Shown here: positions 54,541 to 63,978 of the stretch, in pieces
How the letters are laid out: every line of letters starts with the position of its first letter
How positions within the stretch are numbered: the first letter of the stretch is position 1
From: Leifsonia sp. C5G2
GTDB lineage: Bacteria; Actinomycetota; Actinomycetes; Actinomycetales; Microbacteriaceae
Reading direction: 5' to 3'
NCBI RefSeq assembly: GCF_013359685.1
Contig: NZ_JABFMV010000001.1
Coordinates: 376,858-440,857 of the forward strand
Length of the DNA stretch: 64,000 nucleotides
Program-made: the position numbers and the translations under genes
Notes under the pieces: model-generated
What the model saw: only the letters and a program-made list of their open reading frames with translations
The model's database searches: none
What the model was told of the DNA's origin: nothing

Positions 54541-55391
54541 ACGAGCAACGGCCCGGGGCCGTGATCGCGACCATCCGGAGCCTGCTGCCGTCGCTTCTCC
54601 CGACCGAGCAGGCCGTCGCCGCCGTGTTGCTGGAGCGCTCGTCCGAGATCGTTGAGCTCAGCTCGCAGCAGGTCGCCGACCTCTCCGGGGCGTCCCGCGC
54701 CACGGTGGTGCGCACGTGCCAGAGCCTGGGCTTCACCGGCTATCAGCAGCTGCGCGTCCTGCTCGCCCGGGATGCCGCCGCCCTTCCGCCTACCAGCGCC
54801 CCGGCGCCGACGGATGCGGCCGGGATCGTCTCCCACACGTTCACGCAGCTCTCCGGCCGGGTCCCGGACATGCTCGCCCTGCTCGACGCGGATGCGGTGG
54901 AGCGCGCGGTGACGCTGCTCGCGAAGGCCCGCAGGGTCGTGGTGGCCGGGAACGGTCTCTCCGCGCCGCTGGCGATGGATGCCGCTGCACGGCTCACCAG
55001 CATCGGACGCCCCGCCGACGTGCAGCTCGACGTGATCGGTCAGCAGATCACCGCGCGCCTGCTGCAGCCGGGCGACCTCCTGCTGGCGATCTCGGGAAGC
55101 GGTTCGAACGCCGCGACGCTGGGGACTGTGGCGGCGGCAAAGGCAGCAGGGGCCGAGGTGATAGCGGTCACCGCCTTCGGCCGCAGCCCGATCGCGCAGT
55201 CCGCTCCCCCTGCCCTGGTGGTCACAATGCCCGACCTGACGTTCCGTGACGAGATCACACTCGCCTCCCGATTGCCCCAGGCCATCCTCATCGAGGGCCT
55301 CGTCGCCGCGACAACGGACCGCCTCGGCGAGACCGCGACGCGCGCGAAGAGCCTCGCGCTCGACGCGATCGGCGCCAACCTCGCCGAATAG
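54537..55391 (+). CDS. MurR/RpiR family transcriptional regulator
   Basis: This 284-residue protein has an N-terminal HTH_6 domain (ELSSQQVADLSGASRATVVRTCQSLG) and a C-terminal SIS sugar-phosphate isomerase-like domain (VVVAGNGLSAPLAM; LLAISGSGSNAATLGTVAAAK). These regulators sense phosphosugars, so here the effector is probably a phosphorylated product of the imported compound. GTGA overlap with the metallophosphoesterase. It is the last gene of the operon. Confidence 0.9.
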   Translation: MNEQRPGAVIATIRSLLPSLLPTEQAVAAVLLERSSEIVELSSQQVADLSGASRATVVRTCQSLGFTGYQQLRVLLARDAAALPPTSAPAPTDAAGIVSHTFTQLSGRVPDMLALLDADAVERAVTLLAKARRVVVAGNGLSAPLAMDAAARLTSIGRPADVQLDVIGQQITARLLQPGDLLLAISGSGSNAATLGTVAAAKAAGAEVIAVTAFGRSPIAQSAPPALVVTMPDLTFRDEITLASRLPQAILIEGLVAATTDRLGETATRAKSLALDAIGANLAE

Positions 55392-55406
55392 CCACGACTG
55401 CGGAGG

Positions 55407-55943
55407 TCAGTCCAGGGTGGCGAGCCAGCCCTCCATCAGCCGTGCGGACGTCGCCTCGTCGAGGTCGGCCAGCGGCGGCAGCTGGAGGAAGTGCCGCGCG
55501 ATGGTGATGCCCAGGATGCTGGAGACGACCATCGCTGCGCGCGCGTCCGCATCCTCCCCGGTCATCGTCCTGGCCAGGTTGTCGGTGCGCTCCTGGAGGT
55601 AGTCGCGCATGACCGCCGCGGCCTCCGGTGAGGTGAGCATCGAGCGCATCAGGGCGCGCGTGGACGGCGGGAGGTCGTGGAGCCGAGCCGCCAGCACCTC
55701 GCGCAGGTGGGCGGGCACCTCGTCGGGGTCGAGGGGGGTCGCCGGACGGACGGCGAGCGAGAAGAGCGCCTGCTTGGTGCCGTAATGCTGCAGCACGAGC
55801 GAGGGGTCGACGCCCGCGCGCCGCGCGATGTCGCGGATCGTGGCACCGTCCGCGCCGTGCTCGCCGAACTCGGCCCTCGCCGCGTCCAGGATCTTGGCGG
55901 CCGTCGCCACCCTGCGCTCCGCCCGCGTATTTCCGCCCGTCAT
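55407..55943 (-). CDS. TetR family transcriptional regulator
   Basis: This 178-residue regulator has DNA-binding domain TIRDIARRAGVDPSLVLQHYGTKQALF and an AcrR-like C-terminus. ATG 55943. Divergent from an SDR gene over an 83-bp gap containing a palindrome. Likely represses the SDR. Confidence 0.88.
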   Translation of the reverse strand: MTGGNTRAERRVATAAKILDAARAEFGEHGADGATIRDIARRAGVDPSLVLQHYGTKQALFSLAVRPATPLDPDEVPAHLREVLAARLHDLPPSTRALMRSMLTSPEAAAVMRDYLQERTDNLARTMTGEDADARAAMVVSSILGITIARHFLQLPPLADLDEATSARLMEGWLATLD

Positions 55944-55960
55944 ACATTCACTCTACATCT

Positions 55961-55989
55961 GTTGAGCGAGAGTGGTATTGTCACTCAAC
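55961..55989. promoter_or_regulatory. candidate TetR operator
   Basis: GTTGAGCGAG and GTCACTCAAC (the second read in reverse complement as GTTGAGTGAC) form a nearly perfect inverted repeat centred at about 55975, in the TetR/SDR divergent promoter. Confidence 0.5.
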
Positions 55990-56026
55990 GTGTGGTGAGC
56001 GAACTCTCCACAGGAAGGCTGCGCAC

Positions 56027-56725
56027 ATGAGCATCGAAGAAGCATCCATCTGCTTCCCCATCCACGACGTGCTGATCGTCGGCGTCTCCCGCGGGCTCGG
56101 TCACGCCATAGCCGAGGCCTACGCGAACCGCGGCGCGCGCGTCGTGGGCACCGTGCGCACTCCGGACTCCGAGCCGCCGTCGGGCGTCGAGACCGAGCGC
56201 CTCGACCTGACCGACCCGGCGCAGCTCGCCGCCCTGCGCGCCCGACTCGCCGGTCGGCGCTTCGACCTGCTCTTCGTCGTCGCCGGCGTCTCCCTCGCTC
56301 CGCGCTGGCAGGCAGGGGCCGAGACCTCCGACGACGATTTCGACACCGTGATGAGGACCAACGTCCTCGGCGTCATGCGGACGGTCGAGGTGCTCCAGGA
56401 CCTCGTCGACCCCGCGGGAACCATCGCCGTGATGTCGTCGGGACAGGGCAGCGTCGCGAACAACACCAGCGGCGGGTTCGAGGTCTACCGGGCGTCGAAG
56501 GCGGCCCTCAACCAGCTGTTCCGCAGCTATGCCGCCCGTCACGCCGACGACGCTCGCTCGCTCCTGCTCCTCGCCCCCGGTTGGGTGCAGACCGGGATGG
56601 GCGGCCCTGGCGCTCCGCTCACCATCGACGAGAGCGTGCCCGCGCTGCTCGACACGATCGACCGCCGGCGAGGCGTCGCCGGGCTCGCCTACCTCGACCG
56701 GAACGGGGATACCGTGGCCTGGTAG
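56027..56725 (+). CDS. short-chain dehydrogenase/reductase (SDR)
   Basis: This 232-residue classical-type SDR has cofactor motif GVSRGLG at 19-25, catalytic Ser137 or Ser138 in VMSSGQG, and Y154-x3-K158. RBS AGGAAGG. The N-terminal extension of 14 residues before strand 1 is somewhat long. It is transcribed away from TetR; substrate unknown. Confidence 0.88.
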   Translation: MSIEEASICFPIHDVLIVGVSRGLGHAIAEAYANRGARVVGTVRTPDSEPPSGVETERLDLTDPAQLAALRARLAGRRFDLLFVVAGVSLAPRWQAGAETSDDDFDTVMRTNVLGVMRTVEVLQDLVDPAGTIAVMSSGQGSVANNTSGGFEVYRASKAALNQLFRSYAARHADDARSLLLLAPGWVQTGMGGPGAPLTIDESVPALLDTIDRRRGVAGLAYLDRNGDTVAW

Positions 56726-56789
56726 AACACCGCGCCCGCTGAGCGCGGGGGCGACGGCGGCCCCTCCGGCGACCTGGCAGGATGACGGG

Positions 56790-57896
56790 GTGGGGACCCT
56801 TCTTGCCGCCGCCAGCCTGTCGCTGCTCTTCTCGCTCCTGCTGACCCCGGCGTTCATCCGCCTGTTCCGGAGGCTGGAGCTCGGCCAGTACATCCGCGAG
56901 GACGGCCCCCAGTCGCACCACGTCAAGCGCGGGACGCCGACCATGGGCGGCATCGTCTTCATCCTCGCGACCCTGTTCGGCTTCTTCGGAGCGGCCCTCC
57001 TCACCGGCGGCGTCGGGATCACGCCGTCATCGCTCCTGGTGCTGCTGATGCTGGTCGGGATGGCCGCCGTCGGCTTCGTGGACGACCTCCTCAAGGTGCG
57101 CAACCAGCGCAGCCTGGGCCTCGGCGGCTGGTCGAAGATCGCCGGCCAGCTGGTCGTCGGCACGACGTTCGCCATCCTCGCGATCACCGTCCCCAACGCG
57201 CACGGGGTGACGGCGGCCTCCACCGCGATCTCGGGCGTCCGCGATATCCCCGCCCTCGATCTCGCCCGGATCGCCACCGCAGTGCCGATCGTCGGGATCG
57301 CGCTCTACCTGCTCTGGGTGAACCTCCTGGCCGCCGCCGCGACCAACGGCGTGAACCTGGCGGACGGGCTGGACGGGCTCGCGACCGGCGCGTCCATCCT
57401 CTCGATCGGCGCGTACGTGTTCATCGGCTTCTGGCAGTTCAGCCAGGCGTGCGTGGGCGGGAGGCTGCACCCGGACAACGTCGCCAAGTGCTACGCAACC
57501 GCCGACCCGCTCTCGCTGGCGATCGTCGCCGCCGCCATCTGCGGCGCGCTCGTCGGGTTCCTCTGGTGGAACACGAATCCGGCGAAGATCATCATGGGCG
57601 ACACCGGCGCGCTCGGTCTCGGCGGTGCGCTGTGCGCGCTCGCGATCGAGACGCGGACCGAGCTGCTGCTGCTCCTGATCGGCGGCCTGTTCGTCATCGA
57701 GGCGGGATCGGTGATCCTCCAGCGGACGTACTTCAAGGCCACGCGGGGCAGACGCCTGTTCCTGATGACGCCCATCCACCACACCTTCGAGCTGATGAAC
57801 TGGCGCGAGGTCACGATCGTGGTGCGCCTCTGGATCGTCGCCGGCATCCTCGTCGCCGTGGGCCTCGGCGCCTTCTACCTCGAGTGGCTCGCCTGA
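56790..57896 (+). CDS. MraY-like phospho-N-acetylmuramoyl-pentapeptide transferase paralogue
   Basis: This 368-residue polytopic enzyme (about 10 helices) has MraY motifs: [53 protein letters not shown], and [16 protein letters not shown] start 56790. Canonical MraY has HHHFE or HHHYE; here the third His is Thr332. No mur or fts genes are adjacent, unlike the dcw cluster, so this is probably a second copy or a related polyprenyl-phosphate sugar-phosphate transferase. Confidence 0.8.
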   Translation: MGTLLAAASLSLLFSLLLTPAFIRLFRRLELGQYIREDGPQSHHVKRGTPTMGGIVFILATLFGFFGAALLTGGVGITPSSLLVLLMLVGMAAVGFVDDLLKVRNQRSLGLGGWSKIAGQLVVGTTFAILAITVPNAHGVTAASTAISGVRDIPALDLARIATAVPIVGIALYLLWVNLLAAAATNGVNLADGLDGLATGASILSIGAYVFIGFWQFSQACVGGRLHPDNVAKCYATADPLSLAIVAAAICGALVGFLWWNTNPAKIIMGDTGALGLGGALCALAIETRTELLLLLIGGLFVIEAGSVILQRTYFKATRGRRLFLMTPIHHTFELMNWREVTIVVRLWIVAGILVAVGLGAFYLEWLA

Positions 57897-57907
57897 CCCT
57901 GCGCGAT

Positions 57908-57957
57908 TCCTGACGAATGCGCGCGCTTCGTCACGAATAGCGCGCGTTCGTCACGAA
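57908..57957. repeat. triplet array of TCGTSACGAA-like sites, 20-bp period (copy 3)
   Basis: TCCTGACGAA (57908), TCGTCACGAA (57928) and TCGTCACGAA (57948), spaced exactly 20 bp, between convergent MraY-like and LacI genes. Same architecture as at 6931 and 45235. Confidence 0.8.
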
Positions 57958-57988
57958 TCGGCGGCGCAGGGTGGGTCGGAGCGGCGGG

Positions 57989-59020
57989 TCAGCGGCCGGG
58001 AGGCGGCGGCGCCGTGCTCGCGCGCACGATGAGCTGCGGCACCGGGAACTCCGCCGGCGGCCCGGTGTCCTCGCCCTCGATCTGCGCCAGCAGCACCGCG
58101 ATCGCGCGGGCGCCGAGCCAGCCGAAGTCCTGACGGACCGTCGTGAGCGGCGGCGAGTAGTGCTTCGCCTCCGGGATGTCGTCGAAGCCGACGATGCTGA
58201 GCTGTTCCGGCACCGCGATCCCCAGGTCCGCCGCCGCGTGGATGAGGCCGAGCGCCATCTGGTCGTTCGAGGCGAACACCGCCGTGAAGTCCGGGTGGTG
58301 CAGGATCTTGAGGCCGACCTCGTAGCCCAGGTCGGCGGTCCAGTCGCCCAGGATCGGCGCCGTCACGGCCAGGTCGTGGTCGTTGAGCTCGGCGAGGAAG
58401 CCGTTCATCCTGTCCTCCGCCTCGCTCCAGTCCTGCGGGCCGGCGAGGTGCCGGATGCGGGTGTGGCCGAGCTCGATGAGGTGCCGGGTGGCGAGCCGGG
58501 CCCCGGCCAGCTGGTCGAAGGCGGCGACGCGATCGTCGCCCGCGCTCTTCCAGTGCAGGCTCACCAGCGGCACCTTGAACGTCACGCGCTGCAGCGCCTC
58601 GTGCGCGCGCTGCTGCGGCGCGATCACCACGACGCCCTCCACCCCCTGCGCCACGAACGCGTCGAGCGCCGCGCTGATGCTCTCGTCGTCCTCCCGGGCG
58701 AGGGTGGCGGTCAGGATGGCGTACCCGCGGTTCCTCGCCGCCTCGTCGATCGCCGTCGCGGCGCTGAACGGACCGTAGTGGGACCGGGCCGACACGAGCA
58801 GCCCGATGGTCCGCGACCGTGAGGTCGCGAGGGCCCGCGCCGCGCTGTTCGGACGCCACGAGTGCTCCTCGATGACCTTGCGCACCTGGGCCTCGGTGGA
58901 CGGCTTGATGTACCGCTCGCCGTTGAGCACCCGGGACACCGTCTGACGCGAGACGCCGGCCAGCCGGGCGATGTCCCGGATGGAGAGCGCGCGCTTCTCG
59001 CCGGGTCCCGGTTCTTCCAT
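57989..59020 (-). CDS. LacI family transcriptional regulator of the ChvE-type importer
   Basis: This 343-residue LacI repressor has the typical helix-turn-helix (SIRDIARLAGVSRQTVSRVLNG) and hinge (RPNSAARALATSRS), then an effector domain with SIVGFDDIPEAKHYSPPLTTV. ATG 59020; a 12-residue charged N-terminal extension precedes the HTH. Divergent from the leader ORF and ChvE-type gene, so it likely represses this sugar importer. Confidence 0.92.
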   Translation of the reverse strand: MEEPGPGEKRALSIRDIARLAGVSRQTVSRVLNGERYIKPSTEAQVRKVIEEHSWRPNSAARALATSRSRTIGLLVSARSHYGPFSAATAIDEAARNRGYAILTATLAREDDESISAALDAFVAQGVEGVVVIAPQQRAHEALQRVTFKVPLVSLHWKSAGDDRVAAFDQLAGARLATRHLIELGHTRIRHLAGPQDWSEAEDRMNGFLAELNDHDLAVTAPILGDWTADLGYEVGLKILHHPDFTAVFASNDQMALGLIHAAADLGIAVPEQLSIVGFDDIPEAKHYSPPLTTVRQDFGWLGARAIAVLLAQIEGEDTGPPAEFPVPQLIVRASTAPPPPGR

Positions 59021-59090
59021 ACGTCCTGTTCCGTCGTGGGGTTCGGCGACAGTGCCGCGCGATTTCGCTCATCATATTTGGCCGAAGCAC

Positions 59091-59162
59091 TTGACTGATC
59101 CGGGGTCGGGGTCATAACGTCTAACCCGTTCTGGGACCGGTCACATATATCGCGTACGGTCC
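59091..59162 (+). promoter_or_regulatory. promoter region of the ChvE-type importer with an inverted repeat
   Basis: TTGACT (59091-59096) and CATAAC (59113-59118), 16 bp apart, resemble a sigma-70-type promoter. GGACCG (59134-59139) and CGGTCC (59157-59162) form an inverted repeat of 6-bp arms downstream of the -10, a possible LacI operator. Confidence 0.5.
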
Positions 59163-59185
59163 AGCATACGACGAGGGAGTCGCCG

Positions 59186-59332
59186 ATGTCAGCACCCCGA
59201 TCGCACAGCCGCGGTCGCACCTGCGTCACCCCGTTGCACGCTGGCCGACGGGCGCGTGACAGTTCCGAGCCCGGCGAACCCCTGCGCATCGGGCGCACCG
59301 GTCGCCTCACCGCTCGAAGGGAATCACAGTGA
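59186..59332 (+). CDS. 48-codon leader ORF coupled to the ChvE-type gene
   Basis: ATG 59186 is preceded by GAGGGAG at good spacing. The 48 codons encode an Arg/Ser-rich peptide ([12 protein letters not shown] at the start), and the stop TGA overlaps the GTG start of the binding-protein gene by GTGA (59329-59332). It has no signal peptide or known family. Either a small regulatory leader whose translation opens the downstream start, or a spurious frame. Confidence 0.45.
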   Translation: MSAPRSHSRGRTCVTPLHAGRRARDSSEPGEPLRIGRTGRLTARRESQ

Positions 59333-60450
59333 AGTTCAGGAAAGTCGCACTCGCCGCCGCGGCACTCGGCGTCGCGGTCGCACTCGCCGCATGCTCCGGC
59401 GGACGCGGAGGGGACAACTCCTCCACCACCGACAACAAGGGCGCCCTCGTCGGCGTCGCCATGCCGACCAAGGTGTCCGAGCGCTGGATCGCGGACGGGA
59501 ATGCGGTCAAGTCGGACCTCGAGAAGAACGGCTACAAGGTCGACCTCGAATACGCCAACAACGACATCCCGACCCAGGTGCAGCAGGTCAACACGATGAT
59601 CACGAAGGGCGCGAAGGTGCTCATCGTCGCGTCCATCGACGGCGGGTCGCTGACCGACCAGCTCGACGCCGCCGCCAAGGCCGGCATCAAGGTCATCTCG
59701 TACGACCGCCTCCTCACCGGCGACAAGAACGTCGACTACTACGTCTCGTTCGACAACTACAAGGTCGGCGTCTACCAGGCGAACTCGCTGCTCACCGGCC
59801 TCGGCGTGCTCGACAAGGACGGCAAGAAGACCGGCCAGAAGGGCCCGTTCAACATCGAGGTGTTCGCCGGCAGCCCCGACGACAACAACGCCACGTTCTT
59901 CTACAACGGCGCGATGGACACCCTGAAGCCGTACATCGCCGACGGCACGCTGGTCGTGAAGAGCGGCCAGACCAACTTCAACCAGGTCGCCATCCTGCGC
60001 TGGGACCCGGCGACGGCGAAGGCCCGCATGCAGGACCTGATCGCCAAGTCGTACTCCACCGGCGCCGCGGTGCAGGGCGTGCTCTCGCCGTACGACGGCC
60101 TCTCCGACGGCATCCTGAGCGCGCTCGAGGGCGCCGGCTACGGCCAGGGCGGCAAGCAGATCCCGATCATCACCGGTCAGGACGCCGAGGTCGCCAGCGT
60201 CAAGCAGATCATCGCGGGCACGCAGTACTCGACGATCTACAAGGACACCCGCAAGCTCGCCAACGAGGCCGCCAAGATGGCGAACGACCTCCTGACGGGC
60301 AAGAAGCCGGAGGTCAACGACACCAAGAGCTACGACAACAAGGTCAAGGTCGTCCCGAGCTACCTGTTCCAGCCGGTCGTCGTCACGAAGGACAACTACA
60401 AGGAGGTCCTCGTCGACAGCGGCTACTACAAGGAATCCGAACTGCAGTAG
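59329..60450 (+). CDS. ChvE-type multiple-sugar-binding lipoprotein
   Basis: This 373-residue periplasmic-binding-protein type I lipoprotein has signal LAAC (Cys22), then [20 protein letters not shown] and the ChvE segment [17 protein letters not shown]. The ChvE/XylF-like group binds arabinose, xylose, galactose, glucose or related monosaccharides. RBS AAGGGA. It leads an operon with ATPase and permease and is under control of the divergent LacI. Confidence 0.92.
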   Translation: MKFRKVALAAAALGVAVALAACSGGRGGDNSSTTDNKGALVGVAMPTKVSERWIADGNAVKSDLEKNGYKVDLEYANNDIPTQVQQVNTMITKGAKVLIVASIDGGSLTDQLDAAAKAGIKVISYDRLLTGDKNVDYYVSFDNYKVGVYQANSLLTGLGVLDKDGKKTGQKGPFNIEVFAGSPDDNNATFFYNGAMDTLKPYIADGTLVVKSGQTNFNQVAILRWDPATAKARMQDLIAKSYSTGAAVQGVLSPYDGLSDGILSALEGAGYGQGGKQIPIITGQDAEVASVKQIIAGTQYSTIYKDTRKLANEAAKMANDLLTGKKPEVNDTKSYDNKVKVVPSYLFQPVVVTKDNYKEVLVDSGYYKESELQ

Positions 60451-60462
60451 CACCGGCCGCAC

Positions 60463-60499
60463 GGTCCGGGCGGGCGCGCGTCACGCGCCCGCCCGGACC
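60463..60499 (+). other. strong hairpin between binding-protein and ATPase genes
   Basis: GGTCCGGGCGGGCGCG (60463-60478) pairs perfectly with CGCGCCCGCCCGGACC (60484-60499), a 16-bp stem with 5-base loop. No T run follows. It probably acts as a partial terminator or RNA-stability element that makes binding protein exceed the transporter. Confidence 0.7.
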
Positions 60500-60522
60500 T
60501 CATTCGCGAAGCAAGGGAGACC

Positions 60523-62067
60523 ATGGCCAACACGATCCTCGAGATGCGCAACATCTCGAAATCCTTCCCCGGTGTGAAAGCACTGGAGGATGTCTCGATC
60601 AGCGTCGAGGAGGGATCCGTCCACGCGATCTGCGGCGAGAACGGCGCAGGCAAGTCCACCCTCATGAAGGTGCTGTCGGGCGTCTACCCGCACGGCACGT
60701 TCGAGGGCGAGATCGTCTTGAACGGCGAGCCGGTGGAGTTCCGGTCGATCAACGACTCGGAGGAGGCCGGCATCGGCATCATCCACCAGGAGCTCGCGCT
60801 CTCGCCGTACCTGTCGATCGCCGAGAACATCTACCTCGGCAATGAGCGGCAGAAGCGCGGCTTCATCGACTGGAACGAGACGAACCTCGAGGCGGCGAAG
60901 CTGCTCGAGCGCGTCGGGCTGCACGAGAACCCGATCACCAAGATCAAGGACATCGGCGTCGGCAAGCAGCAGCTCGTCGAGATCGCCAAGGCGCTGTCGA
61001 AGGAGGTGAAGATCCTCATCCTGGACGAGCCGACCGCAGCGCTCAACGACGACGACTCCGCCCACCTGCTCGATCTGATCCGCCAGCTGCAGTCGCACGG
61101 CATCACGTCGATCATCATCAGCCACAAGCTCAACGAGATCAAAGCGATCGCCGACCGGGTGACGATCATCCGCGACGGCCACACGATCGAGACGCTAGAG
61201 ATGGGGCAGGAGGGCACCAGCGAGGAGCGCATCATCAAGGGCATGGTGGGCCGGGATGTGGCGAGCCGCTTCCCCGACCACGTGCCCCACATCGGCGAGG
61301 AGCTGCTCCGCGTCGAGAACTGGACGGTGCACCACCCGCTCGACCGCACCAGGACGGTCGTCGACGACGTCAGCTTCACGGTGCGCGCCGGCGAGATCGT
61401 CGGCATCGCCGGGCTCATGGGCGCCGGGCGCACCGAGCTCGCGATGAGCATCTTCGGCCGCAGCTACGGCGTCGGCATCAGCGGCCAGGTCTACAAGCGG
61501 GGCAAGCCGATCTCGGTGAGCACCGTGTCCAAGGCGATCGACAACGGCCTCGCCTACTCGACGGAGGACCGCAAGCATTTCGGGCTGAACCTGATCGACA
61601 ACATCCAGCGCAACATCTCCATCGCGGCGCTCGACAAGCTCGTCAACTGGTTCAAGTTCATCAACGAGCAGCGGGAGACCCTGGTCGCCGAGGAGTACCG
61701 GCGGTCGATGAACATCAAGACGCCCAGCGTCCTGGCGATCACCGGCAAGCTGTCCGGCGGCAACCAGCAGAAGGTCGTGCTGTCGAAGTGGATGTACTCC
61801 GACCCGGACGTGCTCTTCCTCGACGAGCCCACGCGCGGCATCGATGTCGGCGCCAAGTACGAGATCTACACGATCATCGACAAGCTCGCGGACCAGGGCA
61901 AGGGGATCGTCGTGATCTCCTCCGAGCTGCCCGAGCTGCTCGGCATCTGCGACCGCATCTACACGCTCAGCGAGGGCCGGATCACCGCCGATGTGCCGCG
62001 GGAGAAGGCCACCGCCGAATACCTCATGCAATTCATGACCCAGGAACGCGAGAAGAAGACCGCATGA
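60523..62067 (+). CDS. sugar ABC transporter ATPase, duplicated domain (GguA/MmsA type)
   Basis: This 514-residue protein has two ATPase domains. Domain 1 has Walker A GENGAGKS and Walker B ILDEP. Domain 2 has Walker [10 protein letters not shown] and LSGGNQQKV signature, Walker [14 protein letters not shown]. The second Walker A carries Arg in place of Lys (GAGRTE), which is usual in RbsA-type duplicates. Start ATG after AAGGGAG. Imports monosaccharide bound by the ChvE-type protein. Confidence 0.93.
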   Translation: MANTILEMRNISKSFPGVKALEDVSISVEEGSVHAICGENGAGKSTLMKVLSGVYPHGTFEGEIVLNGEPVEFRSINDSEEAGIGIIHQELALSPYLSIAENIYLGNERQKRGFIDWNETNLEAAKLLERVGLHENPITKIKDIGVGKQQLVEIAKALSKEVKILILDEPTAALNDDDSAHLLDLIRQLQSHGITSIIISHKLNEIKAIADRVTIIRDGHTIETLEMGQEGTSEERIIKGMVGRDVASRFPDHVPHIGEELLRVENWTVHHPLDRTRTVVDDVSFTVRAGEIVGIAGLMGAGRTELAMSIFGRSYGVGISGQVYKRGKPISVSTVSKAIDNGLAYSTEDRKHFGLNLIDNIQRNISIAALDKLVNWFKFINEQRETLVAEEYRRSMNIKTPSVLAITGKLSGGNQQKVVLSKWMYSDPDVLFLDEPTRGIDVGAKYEIYTIIDKLADQGKGIVVISSELPELLGICDRIYTLSEGRITADVPREKATAEYLMQFMTQEREKKTA

Positions 62068-63239
62068 AATCGCTCACCAAAGCCCTGAACTACCTCACCG
62101 GGCAGCTGCGCCAGGTCGGCCTGTTCATCACCCTGATCGCGATCGTGGTGTTCTTCCAGATCGCCACCGGCGGCATCACGCTCGCGCCGATCAACGTGTC
62201 GAACCTGATCGTGCAGAACAGCTACATCCTGATCCTCGCGATCGGCATGGTGATGGTCATCATCGCGGGCCACATCGACCTGTCGGTGGGCAGCGTCGTG
62301 GCGTTCATCGGCGCGATGGCCGGCGTGTTCATCTCGCAATGGCACCTGCCGTGGCCGCTCGCCGTGCTGTTCTGCCTCATCCTCGGCGCGCTCGTCGGGG
62401 CCTGGCAGGGGTTCTGGATCGCGTACTTCGGCATCCCCGCGTTCATCGTGACGCTGGCGGGCATGCTGGCGTTCCGCGGTGCGGCCCAGATCGCGCTCGG
62501 CAACCAGCAGATCTCGTTCTTCCCGAAGGAGTTCCGTGCGATCGGCTCCGGCTTCCTCCCCGCCTTCGGGACGACCGGTTACGAGCCGCTGACGATGATC
62601 CTCGGCCTGCTCGCCAGCATCGCGATCGTCGGCAACGCACTCCGTCAGCGGGCGGTGCGCCGCAAGTACGACCTCGAGGACGAGCCGCTGTGGTGGTTCC
62701 TGGTCAAGCTGGCGTTCCTGGTGCTGCTCGTGCTCATCATCACGGTGCTGCTGGCCAGCTACAACGGCACGCCGATCGTGCTCATCATCCTGGCGGTGCT
62801 GGTGGTCGGCTACTCGGCGATCATGAACCGCTCGGTGTTCGGCCGTCACATCTACGCCATCGGCGGCAACCTCGCCGCGGCCGCGCTGTCGGGTGTCAAG
62901 ACCAAGCGCGTCACGTTCCTGCTGTTCGTCAACATGGGCGTGCTGTCGGCGGTCGCGGGCCTGGTGTTCACCGCCGGCCTCAACCTGGCGAGTCCGAGCG
63001 CCGGAAACGGGTTCGAGCTGGATGCCATCTCCGCCGTCTTCATCGGAGGCGCGGCGGTCACCGGTGGCATCGGAACGGTCCCCGGCGCGATCATCGGTGG
63101 CCTGATCATCGGCGTGCTGAACAACGGCATGTCCATCCTCGGCATCGACAGCGACTACCAGCTGCTCATCAAGGGCCTGGTGCTGCTCGCCGCCGTGGCG
63201 TTCGACGTGTACAACAAGCGGCGGTCGGTCACCGCGTGA
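62064..63239 (+). CDS. sugar ABC transporter permease (GguB/MmsB type)
   Basis: This 391-residue permease has about ten helices and the CUT2 signatures [17 protein letters not shown] and [20 protein letters not shown] 62064 overlaps the ATPase stop by ATGA. It belongs to the monosaccharide importer. Confidence 0.92.
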   Translation: MKSLTKALNYLTGQLRQVGLFITLIAIVVFFQIATGGITLAPINVSNLIVQNSYILILAIGMVMVIIAGHIDLSVGSVVAFIGAMAGVFISQWHLPWPLAVLFCLILGALVGAWQGFWIAYFGIPAFIVTLAGMLAFRGAAQIALGNQQISFFPKEFRAIGSGFLPAFGTTGYEPLTMILGLLASIAIVGNALRQRAVRRKYDLEDEPLWWFLVKLAFLVLLVLIITVLLASYNGTPIVLIILAVLVVGYSAIMNRSVFGRHIYAIGGNLAAAALSGVKTKRVTFLLFVNMGVLSAVAGLVFTAGLNLASPSAGNGFELDAISAVFIGGAAVTGGIGTVPGAIIGGLIIGVLNNGMSILGIDSDYQLLIKGLVLLAAVAFDVYNKRRSVTA

Positions 63240-63276
63240 GGCGCGTCCTCGCCGGGGTGTGCGGGATGATCGCTGT

Positions 63277-63978
63277 GTGAACCGCACCGATCGCCTGTAC
63301 GCCCTGGTCGAGGAGCTCCGCGCGGCGGCGCCGCGACCCCGAAGCGCCCGGTGGCTCGCCGGGCGCTTCGACGTATCGGTGCGCACCATCGAGCGCGACC
63401 TGGGCTCGCTGCAGGAGGCCGGGGTGCCGATCTGGGCGGAGCAGGGGCGCACCGGCGGCTACACGATCGACGCGGCGGCGACGCTCGGGCCGATGGGGTT
63501 CACCCCGGATGAGGCGCTCGCGGTGCTGATCGGCCTCGGCACCCTCCGCCGCGGCCCGTTCAGGCAGGCCGCCGGCACCGCGCAGCGCAAGGTGCTCGCC
63601 GTGATGCCCGACGAGGATGCGCGCCGGGCGGCGTCAACGGCGTCCCGCATCCACCTGCTGGAGGCCGACGACGAGCGGCCCGTCGTGCCGGAGTTCGCCG
63701 CCTCGCTCCGCGCCGACCGGGTGATCCGTCTCGCCTACCGCGACCGGGACGGCACGCTCACCCACCGCGAGGTCGAGCCGCTCGGTTCGATCGGCAAGGA
63801 CGGCGACTGGTACCTCATCGGCTGGTGCCGCCTGCGCGACGGCGTGCGCGCCTTCCGCGGCGACCGCATGGTGTCGATCGAGGTGACCGACGAGCGGCCC
63901 CCGGCGCGGACCCTCCGGCGCGAAGAGCTCGACATCCCGTTCGGCACGCTGCGGCCGATCCTCGACGACCCGCGGTGA
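63277..63978 (+). CDS. YafY-type HTH and WYL domain regulator
   Basis: This 233-residue protein has an N-terminal HTH_11 domain (ARWLAGRFDVSVRTIERDLGSLQ) and a WYL-type ligand domain (GDWYLIGWCRLRDGVRAFRGDRM), here W-Y-L in DWYLIG. GTG start 63277. No obvious operon partner; it may regulate itself or a gene beyond the window. WYL proteins bind nucleic acids or small ligands. Confidence 0.9.
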   Translation: MNRTDRLYALVEELRAAAPRPRSARWLAGRFDVSVRTIERDLGSLQEAGVPIWAEQGRTGGYTIDAAATLGPMGFTPDEALAVLIGLGTLRRGPFRQAAGTAQRKVLAVMPDEDARRAASTASRIHLLEADDERPVVPEFAASLRADRVIRLAYRDRDGTLTHREVEPLGSIGKDGDWYLIGWCRLRDGVRAFRGDRMVSIEVTDERPPARTLRREELDIPFGTLRPILDDPR

